From Mesorhizobium sp. 61-13 (lineage in GTDB: Bacteria > Pseudomonadota > Alphaproteobacteria > Rhizobiales > Rhizobiaceae), in NCBI GenBank assembly GCA_001897075.1, contig MKRZ01000006.1, positions 1 to 62,547 on the forward strand: a DNA stretch of 62,547 nucleotides, written 5' to 3'. The translations under genes were made by a program, and so were the position numbers. The notes beneath the pieces are model-generated. The model did no database searches. It was not told the origin of the DNA and saw only the letters and a list, made by a program, of their open reading frames with translations. Below, piece by piece: positions 46,884 through 55,743 of this stretch. The first letter of the stretch is position 1, and each line of letters begins with the position of its first letter.

Positions 46884-46899
46884 TTGAATGAATGTTCAA
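46884..46899. promoter_or_regulatory. Palindromic operator, site 1 (TTGAA-N6-TTCAA)
   Basis: TTGAATGAATGTTCAA in the 169-base divergent gap between the flavoprotein operon and the methyltransferase-TetR operon. The same inverted repeat with identical spacing occurs at 52670-52685, and both copies are preceded by CCATATTGA. Size and symmetry suit a TetR-family repressor such as the one encoded at 47782. Confidence 0.75.
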
Positions 46900-46972
46900 C
46901 AAATGAGGTTGCGTTTTGCCGGGAATGCGCTAGCTTTCTTTTCGTCTGCGGGACTTGAAAATCTGTGATCCG

Positions 46973-47773
46973 ATGATCGAGACGGCAACGGCAGAACCAG
47001 AATATGACGACAGCGCCATCCGCTTTCTGGAGGCTCTGTGGGGTGAAGGATACCTGTCCCCCGGCGGGCCGGACGAGGTCGACCGGGTCGTTGATGGCCT
47101 GGACCTCAAGGGCAAGACCCTTCTCGATGTTGGATGCGGCGCCGGCGGCGTCACCTTGCATCTCCTCGAAGCGCATGGGCTTTCCGCAGTTACCGGCTTC
47201 GATGTCGAGTTGCCGGTCATAGAAGCCGCCCGCCGCCATGCCACCGAGCGCAAACTGTCCGGGCGCGCCAGCTTCGTGCAGGCTGCCCCCGGCGGCCTGC
47301 CATTTGCCGACAATTCGTTCGACATCGTCTTTTCCAAGGATGCCTTGCTGCACGTGCCCGACAAGGACGCGCTGTTTGCCGACATATTCCGGATCTTGAA
47401 GCCGGGCGGGGTGTTTGCCGCATCGAACTGGATGATCTCGCATGACGGCGAGCCGTCGCCCGAGATGAAGGCCTATATCGCCGCCGAGGGACTGTCCTTC
47501 GCCATGGCCTCGCCCGCGCGCTATTCGGAGGCGATGCGGCTGGCCGGCTTCACCGACATCGAGACGCGCGATCGAAACCCCTGGTATCGCGATGTGGCCA
47601 GAACCGAACTGGCGCGATTGAAGGGTCCCCTCTATGCGCGGGCGGCATCGGCCGTCGGCGCTGCCTATGTTGATAAGAACATCAAGACATGGGAAGCCAT
47701 GCAGGTAGTGCTTGACAGCGGCGAGCACCGTCCCACTCATCTGCGAGGGCGAAAGCCCGGCAGGACAGGATAG
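46973..47773 (+). CDS. SAM-dependent methyltransferase
   Basis: Class I methyltransferase of 266 residues. SAM-binding motif I is [20 protein letters not shown] (about 52-71), with motif [15 protein letters not shown] and post-motif [23 protein letters not shown]. The sequence resembles the group including phosphoethanolamine and small-amine N-methyltransferases, but the acceptor is not deducible. ATG 46973 is used; TTG 46955, six codons upstream, has GGGA before it and is possible. It heads an operon with the TetR regulator (8 bases later) and the binding protein. Confidence 0.85.
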   Translation: MIETATAEPEYDDSAIRFLEALWGEGYLSPGGPDEVDRVVDGLDLKGKTLLDVGCGAGGVTLHLLEAHGLSAVTGFDVELPVIEAARRHATERKLSGRASFVQAAPGGLPFADNSFDIVFSKDALLHVPDKDALFADIFRILKPGGVFAASNWMISHDGEPSPEMKAYIAAEGLSFAMASPARYSEAMRLAGFTDIETRDRNPWYRDVARTELARLKGPLYARAASAVGAAYVDKNIKTWEAMQVVLDSGEHRPTHLRGRKPGRTG

Positions 47774-47781
47774 CCGGAAAT

Positions 47782-48492
47782 ATGGAAGCGGCTCATCCGA
47801 TGAAGACAGCGGCAGTGGAAGAAGGTCTGGAAAACCCGGCCGCGAAGGCCGAACCTGAAAGACGCGGCCGTAAAGCGTCCAAGGAAGTGCGCCGCCTGCA
47901 GCTGATCGAAGCCACCATCGATTCACTCGCCAAGCGCGGTTACTCCGATACAACGATGGCGGATGTTGCCGATGGTGCGGGCCTGTCGCGCGGCATCGTC
48001 AACTTCCATTTCGAGAGCAAGGAAAAACTGCTGATCGCGACCTTGCAGCATATGTACGACGAATATGGCGCTCACTGGCGCGCCGCTCTCACCAAGGCTG
48101 GTGACGATCCGGCGCGGCGCCTGAAAGCACTCGTTACCGCCGATTTCGACCGCGCTGTCTGCAACAAGCGCAAGCTCGCCGCCTGGTGCGCCTTCTGGGG
48201 CGAAGCCAAGTCGAGGCCCACATACCAGGCCCTGAGCGGCGCGCGCGACCAGACCTACCAGGGCATTATCGTCGAGCTTTGCGCGAGCCTCAAGCAGCGG
48301 GCCGGCTACGGCTACGATGTGGAAGCGACAGCGCTCGCTTTGAGCGCCCTGCTCGAAGGACTGTGGCTCAGGCTGATGATCGGCGCAGAAGGTGTCACGC
48401 GCGAAACCGCGCTCACCTCGGCCTATGATTTCCTGGCTTCGGTATTTCCGGATCACTACCCGCGGGAGGCGGCAGACCGGAAAACGGCATAA
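47782..48492 (+). CDS. TetR-family regulator, BetI-like
   Basis: Repressor of 236 residues. After a charged N-terminal extension comes the HTH: RRLQLIEATIDSLAKRGYSDTT, then MADVADGAGLSRGIVNFHF. The C-terminal domain (AAWCAFWGEAKSRPTYQAL, ALSALLEGLWLRLMIG) is BetI-type. BetI itself controls choline-to-betaine genes, but no betA/betB are here. It sits between a methyltransferase and a polyamine-type binding protein. I infer that it represses four units through the two identical palindromes at 46884 and 52670. Confidence 0.9.
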   Translation: MEAAHPMKTAAVEEGLENPAAKAEPERRGRKASKEVRRLQLIEATIDSLAKRGYSDTTMADVADGAGLSRGIVNFHFESKEKLLIATLQHMYDEYGAHWRAALTKAGDDPARRLKALVTADFDRAVCNKRKLAAWCAFWGEAKSRPTYQALSGARDQTYQGIIVELCASLKQRAGYGYDVEATALALSALLEGLWLRLMIGAEGVTRETALTSAYDFLASVFPDHYPREAADRKTA

Positions 48493-48513
48493 CACCAAAC
48501 AGAGGATGGAACG

Positions 48514-49596
48514 ATGAAGACGATTTCCCGACGTTTGACCCTGACGCTGGCTCTGGCGGGCTCTTTGGCCGCCTCGGTTGCCGCACTGGCGATAGCCGCA
48601 GACAACGAGCTTATTGTCTTCGACTGGTCAGGATATGAGGACCCTTCCTTCCATCAGAAATATCTCGACAAGAATGGCGATTCGCCGACATTCGCTTTCT
48701 TCGGCGATGAAGACGAAGCCTTCGAAAAGATCCGCTCCGGCTTCAAGGCCGACCTTGGCCATCCTTGCTCGCAAAGCGTCGTGAAATGGCGCGAGGCCGG
48801 TCTTCTGCAGCCGCTCGACACCTCGAAGATCACCGACTGGAACAGCCTGAACCCCGGCATCATGGCGATGAAGGACCTTGCCACGACAGCGGATGGCAAG
48901 GCCTGGTTCATGCCGTGGGACTGGGGCAACACGCTGGTGACATACAACACCGAAAAGGTCGACGAAAAGGACGTCCAGTCGCTGAAGGCCTTTGCCGATC
49001 CGAAATTTGAAGGCCGCGTCTCGATCGGCGACAACGTCGACGACGCCTATGCACTCGCCAGCCTTGTCCTCGGCATCAAGGACTGGACGACGATGACCGA
49101 CGACCAGTTCAAGCAGGCGTCCGACTTCCTGCGCAAAGTGCACAAGAACGTGCGGCTGTACTGGACGGATACGACCGATATCGTCCAGGCGCTGTCCGGC
49201 GGTGAAGTCGACCTTGCCTGGGCGTGGAATGATGCCGCGGTCCAGTCGATAGCGGCCGGCGCGCCGATCAAGTCGAAGAAGGATACCGACGAAGGCATTT
49301 CGACCTGGGTTTGCGGCTATGTTCTGTTCAAGGATGCGCCCGGCAACACCGACAAGGCCTACGACTACCTCAACGCCATCAACGACCCCGAAGTGGCAAA
49401 GGTGCTGGTCGGCGATTGGGGCTACGGCCAGGCCAACGCCAAGGGTATGGAGGCTGTCGATCCGCAGGTACTCAAGGAAAAGGGTTACGACGACGTCGGA
49501 AAATTCGTCGACAAGACGCTTTTCCAGTCGCCTGTTCCGTCCGACCTGAAGCTGAAAATGATTGCCGAATTCGAGAAGATCAAAGCCGGCTACTAA
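48514..49596 (+). CDS. Polyamine-type ABC transporter, substrate-binding protein
   Basis: Periplasmic PotD/PotF-like protein of 360 residues with an N-terminal signal peptide (about 1-30, ending AIA|A). It begins NELIVFDWSGYEDPSFHQK and has WREAGLLQPLDTSKI, WFMPWDWGNTLVTYNTEKV and AWAWNDAAVQ, typical of spermidine/putrescine binders. The ligand could be putrescine, another diamine or a methylated amine. AGAGGATGG precedes the start. The cognate permease and ATPase genes are convergent at 49659-52496. Confidence 0.88.
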   Translation: MKTISRRLTLTLALAGSLAASVAALAIAADNELIVFDWSGYEDPSFHQKYLDKNGDSPTFAFFGDEDEAFEKIRSGFKADLGHPCSQSVVKWREAGLLQPLDTSKITDWNSLNPGIMAMKDLATTADGKAWFMPWDWGNTLVTYNTEKVDEKDVQSLKAFADPKFEGRVSIGDNVDDAYALASLVLGIKDWTTMTDDQFKQASDFLRKVHKNVRLYWTDTTDIVQALSGGEVDLAWAWNDAAVQSIAAGAPIKSKKDTDEGISTWVCGYVLFKDAPGNTDKAYDYLNAINDPEVAKVLVGDWGYGQANAKGMEAVDPQVLKEKGYDDVGKFVDKTLFQSPVPSDLKLKMIAEFEKIKAGY

Positions 49597-49618
49597 GAAG
49601 TAGCTGCTAGAATTGCCA

Positions 49619-49648
49619 GCCGGCCGGCGTACTGCCGGCCGGCATTTT
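49619..49648 (+). terminator. Rho-independent terminator after the binding-protein gene
   Basis: GCCGGCCGGC (49619-49628) pairs with an identical self-complementary arm (49634-49643) around GTACT, then ATTTTC. It separates two convergent operons. Confidence 0.85.
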
Positions 49649-49658
49649 CAAACTGGCT

Positions 49659-50762
49659 TCAATCGGCCAGAGCCACCAAAGCCTCGGGATCGTAAGCCAG
49701 GCGGATCGATGAACCGACCGGAATATCGTCAGCACCGAAATCGTTGGTTTCGGTTACCGACAGCGGTTTTTCAAGGCCGGGTATCTCGACGATCAGGTGC
49801 GTGATCTCGCCAAAATAGTGGCGCTCCACCACTTTGCCGGAAACTTCGAATTTCGCGCTCGAATCATCCCAGAGCACACGCAGCCGTTCAGGCCGGATGC
49901 CGAGCGTCGCGCCGCTCCCGTTGCGAACAAAGGCCTTGGGCTTGTCGGTCTTGATCCGGCCGAAGCCGAGCGTGTCGACCAGCAAGGATGCGTTCTGCTC
50001 TTCGACGATTTCGGCCTTGACGAAATTCATGCCGCCGAGGAAGTCCGCCACCTGCCGATTGACCGGGCGTTGGTAGATTTCCTTCGGCGATGCGACTTGC
50101 GCAATGCGTCCGCCGAACATCACGGCGATACGATCCGACATCGCCAGCGCCTCGTACTGGTCGTGCGTCACCAGGACGAAGGTGATGCCCACCGCCTGCT
50201 GCAATCGCCTCAGTTCAACCTGCATCTGCTCGCGCAGTTTCTTGTCCAGCGCCGACAGCGGCTCGTCCAGCAAAAGCACCTTCGGACGCATAACAAGGGC
50301 GCGCGCCAAAGCCACGCGCTGCCGCTGACCCCCGGAAAGCTCGGTTGCGCCGCGCTTGCCGAGACCGTTCAGCGAAACCTGCCCCAGGGCTTCCTCTACC
50401 CGCCGCTTTTCCTCCGCAGAATCCAGCCTAAGCCGCTTCAGCCCATAGGCGACATTCTGCTCGACATTGAGGTGCGGGAAGATGGCGTAGCTCTGGAACA
50501 CCATGTTGGTCGGCCGCCGGTTGGCCGGGATGCCCTCCATTCTTTGCCCATCCACGGCAATGGTGCCGCTGGTCGGATTGTCGAAGCCCGCGATCATGCG
50601 AAGCAATGTGGTCTTGCCGCATCCGGAAGGTCCGAGCAGCGAGAAGAATTCGCCCTCCCTGATGACGAGATTGGCGTCGTCCAGCGCCTTGAATGCCCCA
50701 TAGCTGCGGGTGACATTGGTGATCTCGATCATGGGCCGATCGGCTACGGGGCGTTCAGGCAT
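49659..50762 (-). CDS. Polyamine-type ABC transporter, ATP-binding protein
   Basis: PotA-like ATPase of 367 residues. Walker A GPSGCGKTT, signature [15 protein letters not shown], Walker B VLLLDEPLSALD, switch VTHDQYEALAMSD, and a C-terminal TOBE domain (ATLGIRPERLRVLWD, FGEITHLIVEI). ATG 50762 has GGGAGG seven bases before and overlaps the end of the permease gene by eight bases; the frame to 50891 is inside that gene. Last gene of the transporter operon. Confidence 0.92.
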   Translation of the reverse strand: MPERPVADRPMIEITNVTRSYGAFKALDDANLVIREGEFFSLLGPSGCGKTTLLRMIAGFDNPTSGTIAVDGQRMEGIPANRRPTNMVFQSYAIFPHLNVEQNVAYGLKRLRLDSAEEKRRVEEALGQVSLNGLGKRGATELSGGQRQRVALARALVMRPKVLLLDEPLSALDKKLREQMQVELRRLQQAVGITFVLVTHDQYEALAMSDRIAVMFGGRIAQVASPKEIYQRPVNRQVADFLGGMNFVKAEIVEEQNASLLVDTLGFGRIKTDKPKAFVRNGSGATLGIRPERLRVLWDDSSAKFEVSGKVVERHYFGEITHLIVEIPGLEKPLSVTETNDFGADDIPVGSSIRLAYDPEALVALAD

Positions 50763-51582
50763 AAAGGCCTCCCTCATTGCTGGTCCGGCGCGCGGCGCGG
50801 CGGCGCAGGATCTCGGCGATCGACAACATGACGAAGGACAGAACAAGTAGCAGCGTGCCAAGCGCCAGCACGCCGGGCAGCTTGGCCGCAAACCGCAACT
50901 GTCCCCAGATATAGATCGGCAACGTTGCCTCCGTTCCGGTGAGGAAGAAGGCGATGATGAACTCGTCCAGCGAGATGGTGAAGGAAACCAGCAGGCTGGA
51001 GATGATGGCCGGCATCACCATCGGCAATGTCACGCGGCGAAACGTGCCAAAGGCGCTTTCACCCAGGTCGGCGGAAGCTTCCTCGAGACTTCGGTCGAAC
51101 CCTTCGAAACCGGAAATCAGCACCGTCATCGAATAGGGAATGCAGATCAGGACATGGCCGAGCACGACGGTGAACAGCGAAAGGCTGAGGCCCAGTTGCA
51201 ACATGACCAGCAGCATCGAAATGGCGACGATGATCTCCGGCAACACCAGCGGCGCCATGATCAGCCCGTTGATCGAGCGGCGGCCCGGAAACCGGTAGCG
51301 GGTTATGGCGCGCGCGGCGAGGATGCCCAGCGTCGTGGCGAGGACAGAGGCAGAAATGCCGACGATGAGACTGTTCCACGCAGCATCGAGCAATGCCGGC
51401 GTGTGTGGCAACTGCTCGTACCATTTCAGCGTATAGCCGGAGAGGGGGAATTTCGGTGTCGCAGCTGTGTTGACGGAAAAAATCGGCAGGAAGATTACCG
51501 GCAGGTAGAGGAACCCGACATAGATGGCTGCATAGGCGCCAAGCCAGGACCTGCCGGGTAGAAAGCGCCTCAACCCGCTCAT
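50755..51582 (-). CDS. Polyamine-type ABC transporter, permease (PotC-like)
   Basis: Membrane permease of 275 residues with six predicted helices. The coupling loop reads FDRSLEEASADLGESAFGTFRRVTLP, and SFTISLDEFIIAFFLTG follows, both typical of PotC. Its ATG overlaps the stop of the PotB-like gene (ATGA), and its end overlaps the ATPase start, so all three are translated together. It forms the channel with the PotB-like subunit. Confidence 0.92.
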   Translation of the reverse strand: MSGLRRFLPGRSWLGAYAAIYVGFLYLPVIFLPIFSVNTAATPKFPLSGYTLKWYEQLPHTPALLDAAWNSLIVGISASVLATTLGILAARAITRYRFPGRRSINGLIMAPLVLPEIIVAISMLLVMLQLGLSLSLFTVVLGHVLICIPYSMTVLISGFEGFDRSLEEASADLGESAFGTFRRVTLPMVMPAIISSLLVSFTISLDEFIIAFFLTGTEATLPIYIWGQLRFAAKLPGVLALGTLLLVLSFVMLSIAEILRRRAARRTSNEGGLYA

Positions 51583-52496
51583 CTCGCCATCCTCGCTGCC
51601 GAGCGGATGATGAAGACGCTGGCCAGCGCCATCATCGTGACGATGACCATCGTAGTGACCGAGAGCGCAGCACCCAGCGGCCAGTTGGCGGCCTTGCCGA
51701 ATTGAACCTGGATGGCATTGGCGATCATCACCCCATCCTTGCCGCCGACCAGCTTAGGCGTCACATAGTCGCCGACGGTCGGGATCATGACGATGAGAAG
51801 CGCCGCGATCACGCCAGGAATGGAAAGAGGCAGCGTTACGCGCAGGAACGAGCGCAGCGGGCCGTCGCCGAGGTCGGTCGCGGCTTCGACCAGCGTACGG
51901 TCGGCCTTTTCCAGCGAGACGAAGATCGGCAGGATGGCGAAGGCCGCCCACGCATGGGTCAGCGTGATGATGACGGCGCTCGAATTGTAAAGCAGCGCCG
52001 TCGACGGTTCATCGATGATGCCAAGCCCCATCAGGCCGGAATTGAGCACGCCATTGTAGCCAAGGATCACCTTCCAGGCCATCACGCGCAACAGGTAGCT
52101 GGTCCAGAACGGTATGGTGATGAGGAACAACCACAAACCCTTGTGGCGGCCGCCATGGAACGAGATGAAGTAGGCGATGGGATAGGCAAACACCACCGTC
52201 AGGAAACTCACCGTCAGCGAGATGTAGAGCGATCGCCACAACAGGTCGCGGTAGATCGGCTCCGTCAGCGCAATGCGGTAATTCTCCAGCGTAAAGGTGC
52301 GGTCGATCGTGAGGTAGTGTTGCGTCCAGAACGAATGCGCGATGACCACGATGATCGGCGCCAGCAGGAAGACCACCGCGTAGAGAAAGGTCGGGCTGAT
52401 CAGTCCAAGACCTTGAACGGCTTCCGATTGCAGAAGAACATCGCGGCGGGCTCGTTTCGATCCGAGCCTTGGGCTGTCTTCCACAGCCGCCGTCAC
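51579..52496 (-). CDS. Polyamine-type ABC transporter, permease (PotB-like)
   Basis: Membrane permease with six predicted helices, LISPTFLYAVVFLLAPIIVVIAHSF opening the first. The coupling loop is RTLVEAATDLGDGPLRSFLRVTLP; VMIPTVGDYVTPKLVGG is a PotB hallmark. I use GTG 52496 (305 residues, starting TAAVEDSPRLGSKRARR after the initiator), which gives the usual N-terminus; ATG 52571 would add 25 residues of low quality. It leads the operon from the divergent promoter containing palindrome site 2. Confidence 0.88.
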   Translation of the reverse strand: MTAAVEDSPRLGSKRARRDVLLQSEAVQGLGLISPTFLYAVVFLLAPIIVVIAHSFWTQHYLTIDRTFTLENYRIALTEPIYRDLLWRSLYISLTVSFLTVVFAYPIAYFISFHGGRHKGLWLFLITIPFWTSYLLRVMAWKVILGYNGVLNSGLMGLGIIDEPSTALLYNSSAVIITLTHAWAAFAILPIFVSLEKADRTLVEAATDLGDGPLRSFLRVTLPLSIPGVIAALLIVMIPTVGDYVTPKLVGGKDGVMIANAIQVQFGKAANWPLGAALSVTTMVIVTMMALASVFIIRSAARMAR

Positions 52497-52669
52497 GGCA
52501 AAACCCCGCGAAGGGCTTCGGGTGCGTATGCAGTCGCCGGCCTGGACTTGCCTGCCATGCTGCCATCCCATTGGTCATGCGGTTGCCCGTTCTGCGTGAG
52601 CTTGCCCGCTGTCATCCAATCATGAGCGCATCCGACGATTGAAATCAAGCGCTATTTCTGCCATATTGA

Positions 52670-52685
52670 TTGAACAGACATTCAA
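52670..52685. promoter_or_regulatory. Palindromic operator, site 2 (TTGAA-N6-TTCAA)
   Basis: TTGAACAGACATTCAA in the gap between the divergent PotB-like and aminotransferase genes. It repeats the inverted arms and six-base spacing of site 1 at 46884-46899 and shares its CCATATTGA left flank. Likely bound by the TetR protein at 47782. Confidence 0.75.
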
Positions 52686-52747
52686 AATGAAGTGACGACA
52701 AGGCCCAAACCGGCGGTAAGCCGGGCGGGACCGAAAGCGAGGCAGCA

Positions 52748-54166
52748 ATGGCGGCATTACGCGACTTATCGATGGATCAGGCCGGTGGCAGCGAAGAACC
52801 GGAGGCCGTCGAGCAGGCGAAACGCCACCTTGTCCAGCCTTGGCCGTATGCCGGTTCCGTTGGCGAGGAAGCCCGCGCCCTGATCGGCGAAGGCGATGGC
52901 ATCTACATCACCGATAGCACCGGCAAAAAGCTGATCGACGGCCCTGCCGGCATGTGGTGCATCAATATCGGCCATCGCCGCGAAGAACTGGCCCGCGTGA
53001 TGTACGACCAGGCCATGCAGCTTTGCTACAACACGCCATGGTACACGATGAACGCGCCATCGGCCGAACTTGCAGAGCGCATCGCTTCCCACGCACCCGG
53101 TGACCTCAATCATGTCTTCTACACCACCGGCGGTTCGTCGGCAGTGGAGACGGCGCTACGTTTCATGCAGTTTTACAACAACGTGCGCGGACGGCCGGAA
53201 AAGAAGCTGATCCTCAGCCGTGGCGGCGCCTATCATGGTTCCACCTACCTTTCGGCCTCGCTGAATGGACGACCGCGTGACTGGGACTGGATGGACGGCG
53301 CCGAAGAACTGGTCGTCAAGCTGACGTCGCCCGACCCGTTCCGCCGGCCAAAGGGCATGACGACGGAGGCGTTCAGCGACTTCCTCGTGGACGAATTCAG
53401 GGCGACGGTAGCGCGCGTCGGAGCCGAACGCATCGGCGCTTTCGTCGGCGAACCGGTTCAGGCTTCCGGCGGCGTCATCATACCGCCGGACAACTATCTG
53501 CAGCGCATCCGCGAAATCTGCCGCGCCAACGATATCCTCTACGTATCGGACGAGGTGGTGACCGCCTTTGGTCGTCTCGGTCACGTCTTCGCTTCGGGCG
53601 ATGTGTTCGGCCTCGACCCCGACATGATCACCTTTGCCAAGGGCGTCACCTCCGGCTATTTCCCGCTCGGCGGGGTGGTGATTTCCGAACGCCTGCTTCA
53701 GGATTTGCGCCGCTCAAACCATCCCGATGCGCTGTTCGGCCATGGCCTTACCTATACCAGTCATCCCATTGGCTGCGCGGTGGCGCTCAAGAACCTCGAT
53801 ATCCTCGAGGAGAGCGTTCTCGCTCATACCCGAAGCATCGCGCCGTACTTTCAGGCTCGGTTGAAGACGCTGGAAGAGTTGCCTCTGGTGGGCGAAGTGC
53901 GCGGTCTCGGCCTGATGGGTTGTGTCGAATGCGTGGCCGACCGCGAAAGCAAGAATGCGCTGCAACTCGACAAGAATGTCGGAGCGCGCATCGACGCGCA
54001 TTGCCACGAACTCGGCCTGCTGGTGCGGCCACTGATCAACATGTGCGTGATGTCGCCGCCGTTGACCATCACCCGCGAGCAGATCGACGACATGGTGGCG
54101 ATCCTGCGCGAAGGCATTTCGCGCACCATGGACGACCTGCGCAAGGAAGGCGTTTGGCAGGGCTGA
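52748..54166 (+). CDS. Class III PLP-dependent aminotransferase
   Basis: Aminotransferase of 472 residues related to putrescine- or omega-amino-acid:pyruvate transaminases. The PLP lysine is Lys298 in MITFAKGVTSGY; the glycine-rich phosphate site TTGGSSAVETALRF (126-139), AYHGST (161-166) and SDEVVTAFGRLG (267-278) are present. It probably removes the terminal amino group of the amine taken up by the adjacent transporter. ATG 52748 is 62 bases after palindrome site 2. Its 3' end nearly meets the cystine-type ATPase gene on the other strand. Confidence 0.9.
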   Translation: MAALRDLSMDQAGGSEEPEAVEQAKRHLVQPWPYAGSVGEEARALIGEGDGIYITDSTGKKLIDGPAGMWCINIGHRREELARVMYDQAMQLCYNTPWYTMNAPSAELAERIASHAPGDLNHVFYTTGGSSAVETALRFMQFYNNVRGRPEKKLILSRGGAYHGSTYLSASLNGRPRDWDWMDGAEELVVKLTSPDPFRRPKGMTTEAFSDFLVDEFRATVARVGAERIGAFVGEPVQASGGVIIPPDNYLQRIREICRANDILYVSDEVVTAFGRLGHVFASGDVFGLDPDMITFAKGVTSGYFPLGGVVISERLLQDLRRSNHPDALFGHGLTYTSHPIGCAVALKNLDILEESVLAHTRSIAPYFQARLKTLEELPLVGEVRGLGLMGCVECVADRESKNALQLDKNVGARIDAHCHELGLLVRPLINMCVMSPPLTITREQIDDMVAILREGISRTMDDLRKEGVWQG

Positions 54167-54181
54167 ACGGTTCTAGTCGGT

Positions 54182-54940
54182 TCAGCCACCTTCCTGTTCG
54201 TGGCGCAACGTCGCAATGAACCGTCTGGTGCGCTCGCGCTGCGGATTGGCGAACAGGCTTGTCGCCTGCCCGCTTTCCACGACGACGCCAGCCTCCAGGA
54301 ACACCACTTCGTTGGCGATCTTGGAAGCAAGGCGCAGGTCGTGCGTGGCCATCACCATGGTCGTACCTTCGCTTGCGAGCTGTCCGAGCACGTCGACCAC
54401 TTCCTGCGCCAGCTCAGGGTCCAGCGCCGAGGTCGGTTCATCGCACAGCAAAACCTTCGGCGAAGGGGCCAAGGCGCGGGCAATCGCCACGCGTTGCTGT
54501 TGGCCTCCTGAAAGCGTCGCCGGCCAGGCATCGACCTTGTGCGCCATGCCAACTTTATCAAGCAAGGCAAGCGCCCGCTCGCGCGCCCGCTCAACCGGCC
54601 ATTTAAGCACAGTCGTCAGTCCTTCCATGACATTCTCGATCGCAGTGCGATGCGGGAAAAGCTGGAAATTCTGGAACACCATGCCGGTCTGGCGACGCAA
54701 CCGCTGAATATCCTTGGACGCGACCTTCTCGCCGGGCTTGAAGGCAAGCGTCTCTTCCCCGATGCGCAGCGTGCCGGAGGTTGGGATCTCGAGCAGGTTG
54801 ATGCATCGCAAAAGCGTGCTCTTGCCGCCGCCGGACGGGCCGACCAAAGCGGTAACGCTACCTTCAGCGATGGCGACTGACACACCCTTCAGCACGACAT
54901 TGTCGCCAAAGCGCTTTTCGATATCGGTGAGGCCGATCAT
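54182..54940 (-). CDS. Polar amino acid (cystine-type) ABC transporter, ATP-binding protein
   Basis: GlnQ/TcyN-like ATPase of 252 residues. Walker A GPSGGGKSTLLRCINLLE, signature LSGGQQQRVAIARAL, Walker B VLLCDEPTSALDPEL and switch ATHDLRLA are intact. ATG 54940 overlaps the permease stop (ATGA), so the large frame running to 55570 is only the shadow of the permease gene. Last gene of a three-gene importer operon. Substrate is inferred from the permease and binding protein. Confidence 0.9.
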   Translation of the reverse strand: MIGLTDIEKRFGDNVVLKGVSVAIAEGSVTALVGPSGGGKSTLLRCINLLEIPTSGTLRIGEETLAFKPGEKVASKDIQRLRRQTGMVFQNFQLFPHRTAIENVMEGLTTVLKWPVERARERALALLDKVGMAHKVDAWPATLSGGQQQRVAIARALAPSPKVLLCDEPTSALDPELAQEVVDVLGQLASEGTTMVMATHDLRLASKIANEVVFLEAGVVVESGQATSLFANPQRERTRRFIATLRHEQEGG

Positions 54941-55617
54941 GCCCGTGCCTCCAGGAAGCCGCCATAGCGGTTGAGCCGTGTCTCCAATCGGGCCTGCAAG
55001 GCGGATAACACCGAACTCATGGCAAGATAGAGCAGCGCTGCCTCCACATAGAGGATCAGCGGCTCGTAGGTGACGGCGACGATGCGCTGCGCGGCCTGGA
55101 ACATCTCCGGCACGGTGATGGCAGCCGCGAGCGAAGTGTCTTTCACCAGCGAGATGAAGGTGTTGGAAAGCGGCGGCACCGCGACGCGCCCCGCTTGCGG
55201 CAGGATGGTCCGGCGCATGGCCTGGCGCCACGTCATGCCGATCGAATAGGCCGCTTCCCATTGGCCCTTTGGCACCGAGCCGATCACGGCGCGGATGATT
55301 TCTGAACTGTAGGCGCCGATGTTGAGGGTGAACCCGATCAGGGCTGCCGGAAAGGCGTCGAGCAGGATGCCAACGGACGGCAGGCCATAAAAGATCAGGA
55401 AGAGCTGGACGAGAAGCGGCGTGCCACGAAAGATCCACACATAGAAGCGCACCACCGCAACCAGCGGCCTCGGTCCGAACAGCCGGATCAGCGCCACGAC
55501 CAGACCGACGATCAAGCCGAATGTGAACGAGAGAAGCGTCAGCGGTGTGGTGAAAACCAGCGCGGCCCACAAAAGCGGGCCAAGCGATTCCAGCATCAAT
55601 TGCAGCCAGTGCGGCAC
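54937..55617 (-). CDS. Polar amino acid (cystine-type) ABC transporter, permease
   Basis: His/Glu/Gln-type permease of 226 residues with about five helices. It resembles cystine permeases (TcyB/TcyL): VWIFRGTPLLVQLFLIFYGLP, GAYSSEIIRAVIGSVPKGQWEAA and LVKDTSLAAAITVPEMF. GTG 55617 follows GGAGG. It overlaps the ATPase gene by four bases. A 12-bp hairpin separates it from the binding-protein gene upstream. A single permease gene implies a homodimer. Confidence 0.9.
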   Translation of the reverse strand: MPHWLQLMLESLGPLLWAALVFTTPLTLLSFTFGLIVGLVVALIRLFGPRPLVAVVRFYVWIFRGTPLLVQLFLIFYGLPSVGILLDAFPAALIGFTLNIGAYSSEIIRAVIGSVPKGQWEAAYSIGMTWRQAMRRTILPQAGRVAVPPLSNTFISLVKDTSLAAAITVPEMFQAAQRIVAVTYEPLILYVEAALLYLAMSSVLSALQARLETRLNRYGGFLEARA

Positions 55618-55681
55618 GGAAAACCTCCGGAAATCATCGCTTGCGTCGGGCGCAGGATTGCGCGCCGACCCGTCAAGCGGA

Positions 55682-55712
55682 AAGCGGCGGCCGATATTTG
55701 CGGCCGCCGCTT
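55682..55712 (-). repeat. Intercistronic hairpin between binding protein and permease genes
   Basis: Perfect 12-bp inverted repeat, AAGCGGCGGCCG (55682-55693) with CGGCCGCCGCTT (55701-55712), loop ATATTTG. No T-run on the minus strand. Third case in this window of a hairpin at this operon position. Confidence 0.8.
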
Positions 55713-55743
55713 GGTCAGTTTGGCTGGATCGCCAGCCCGGTTG

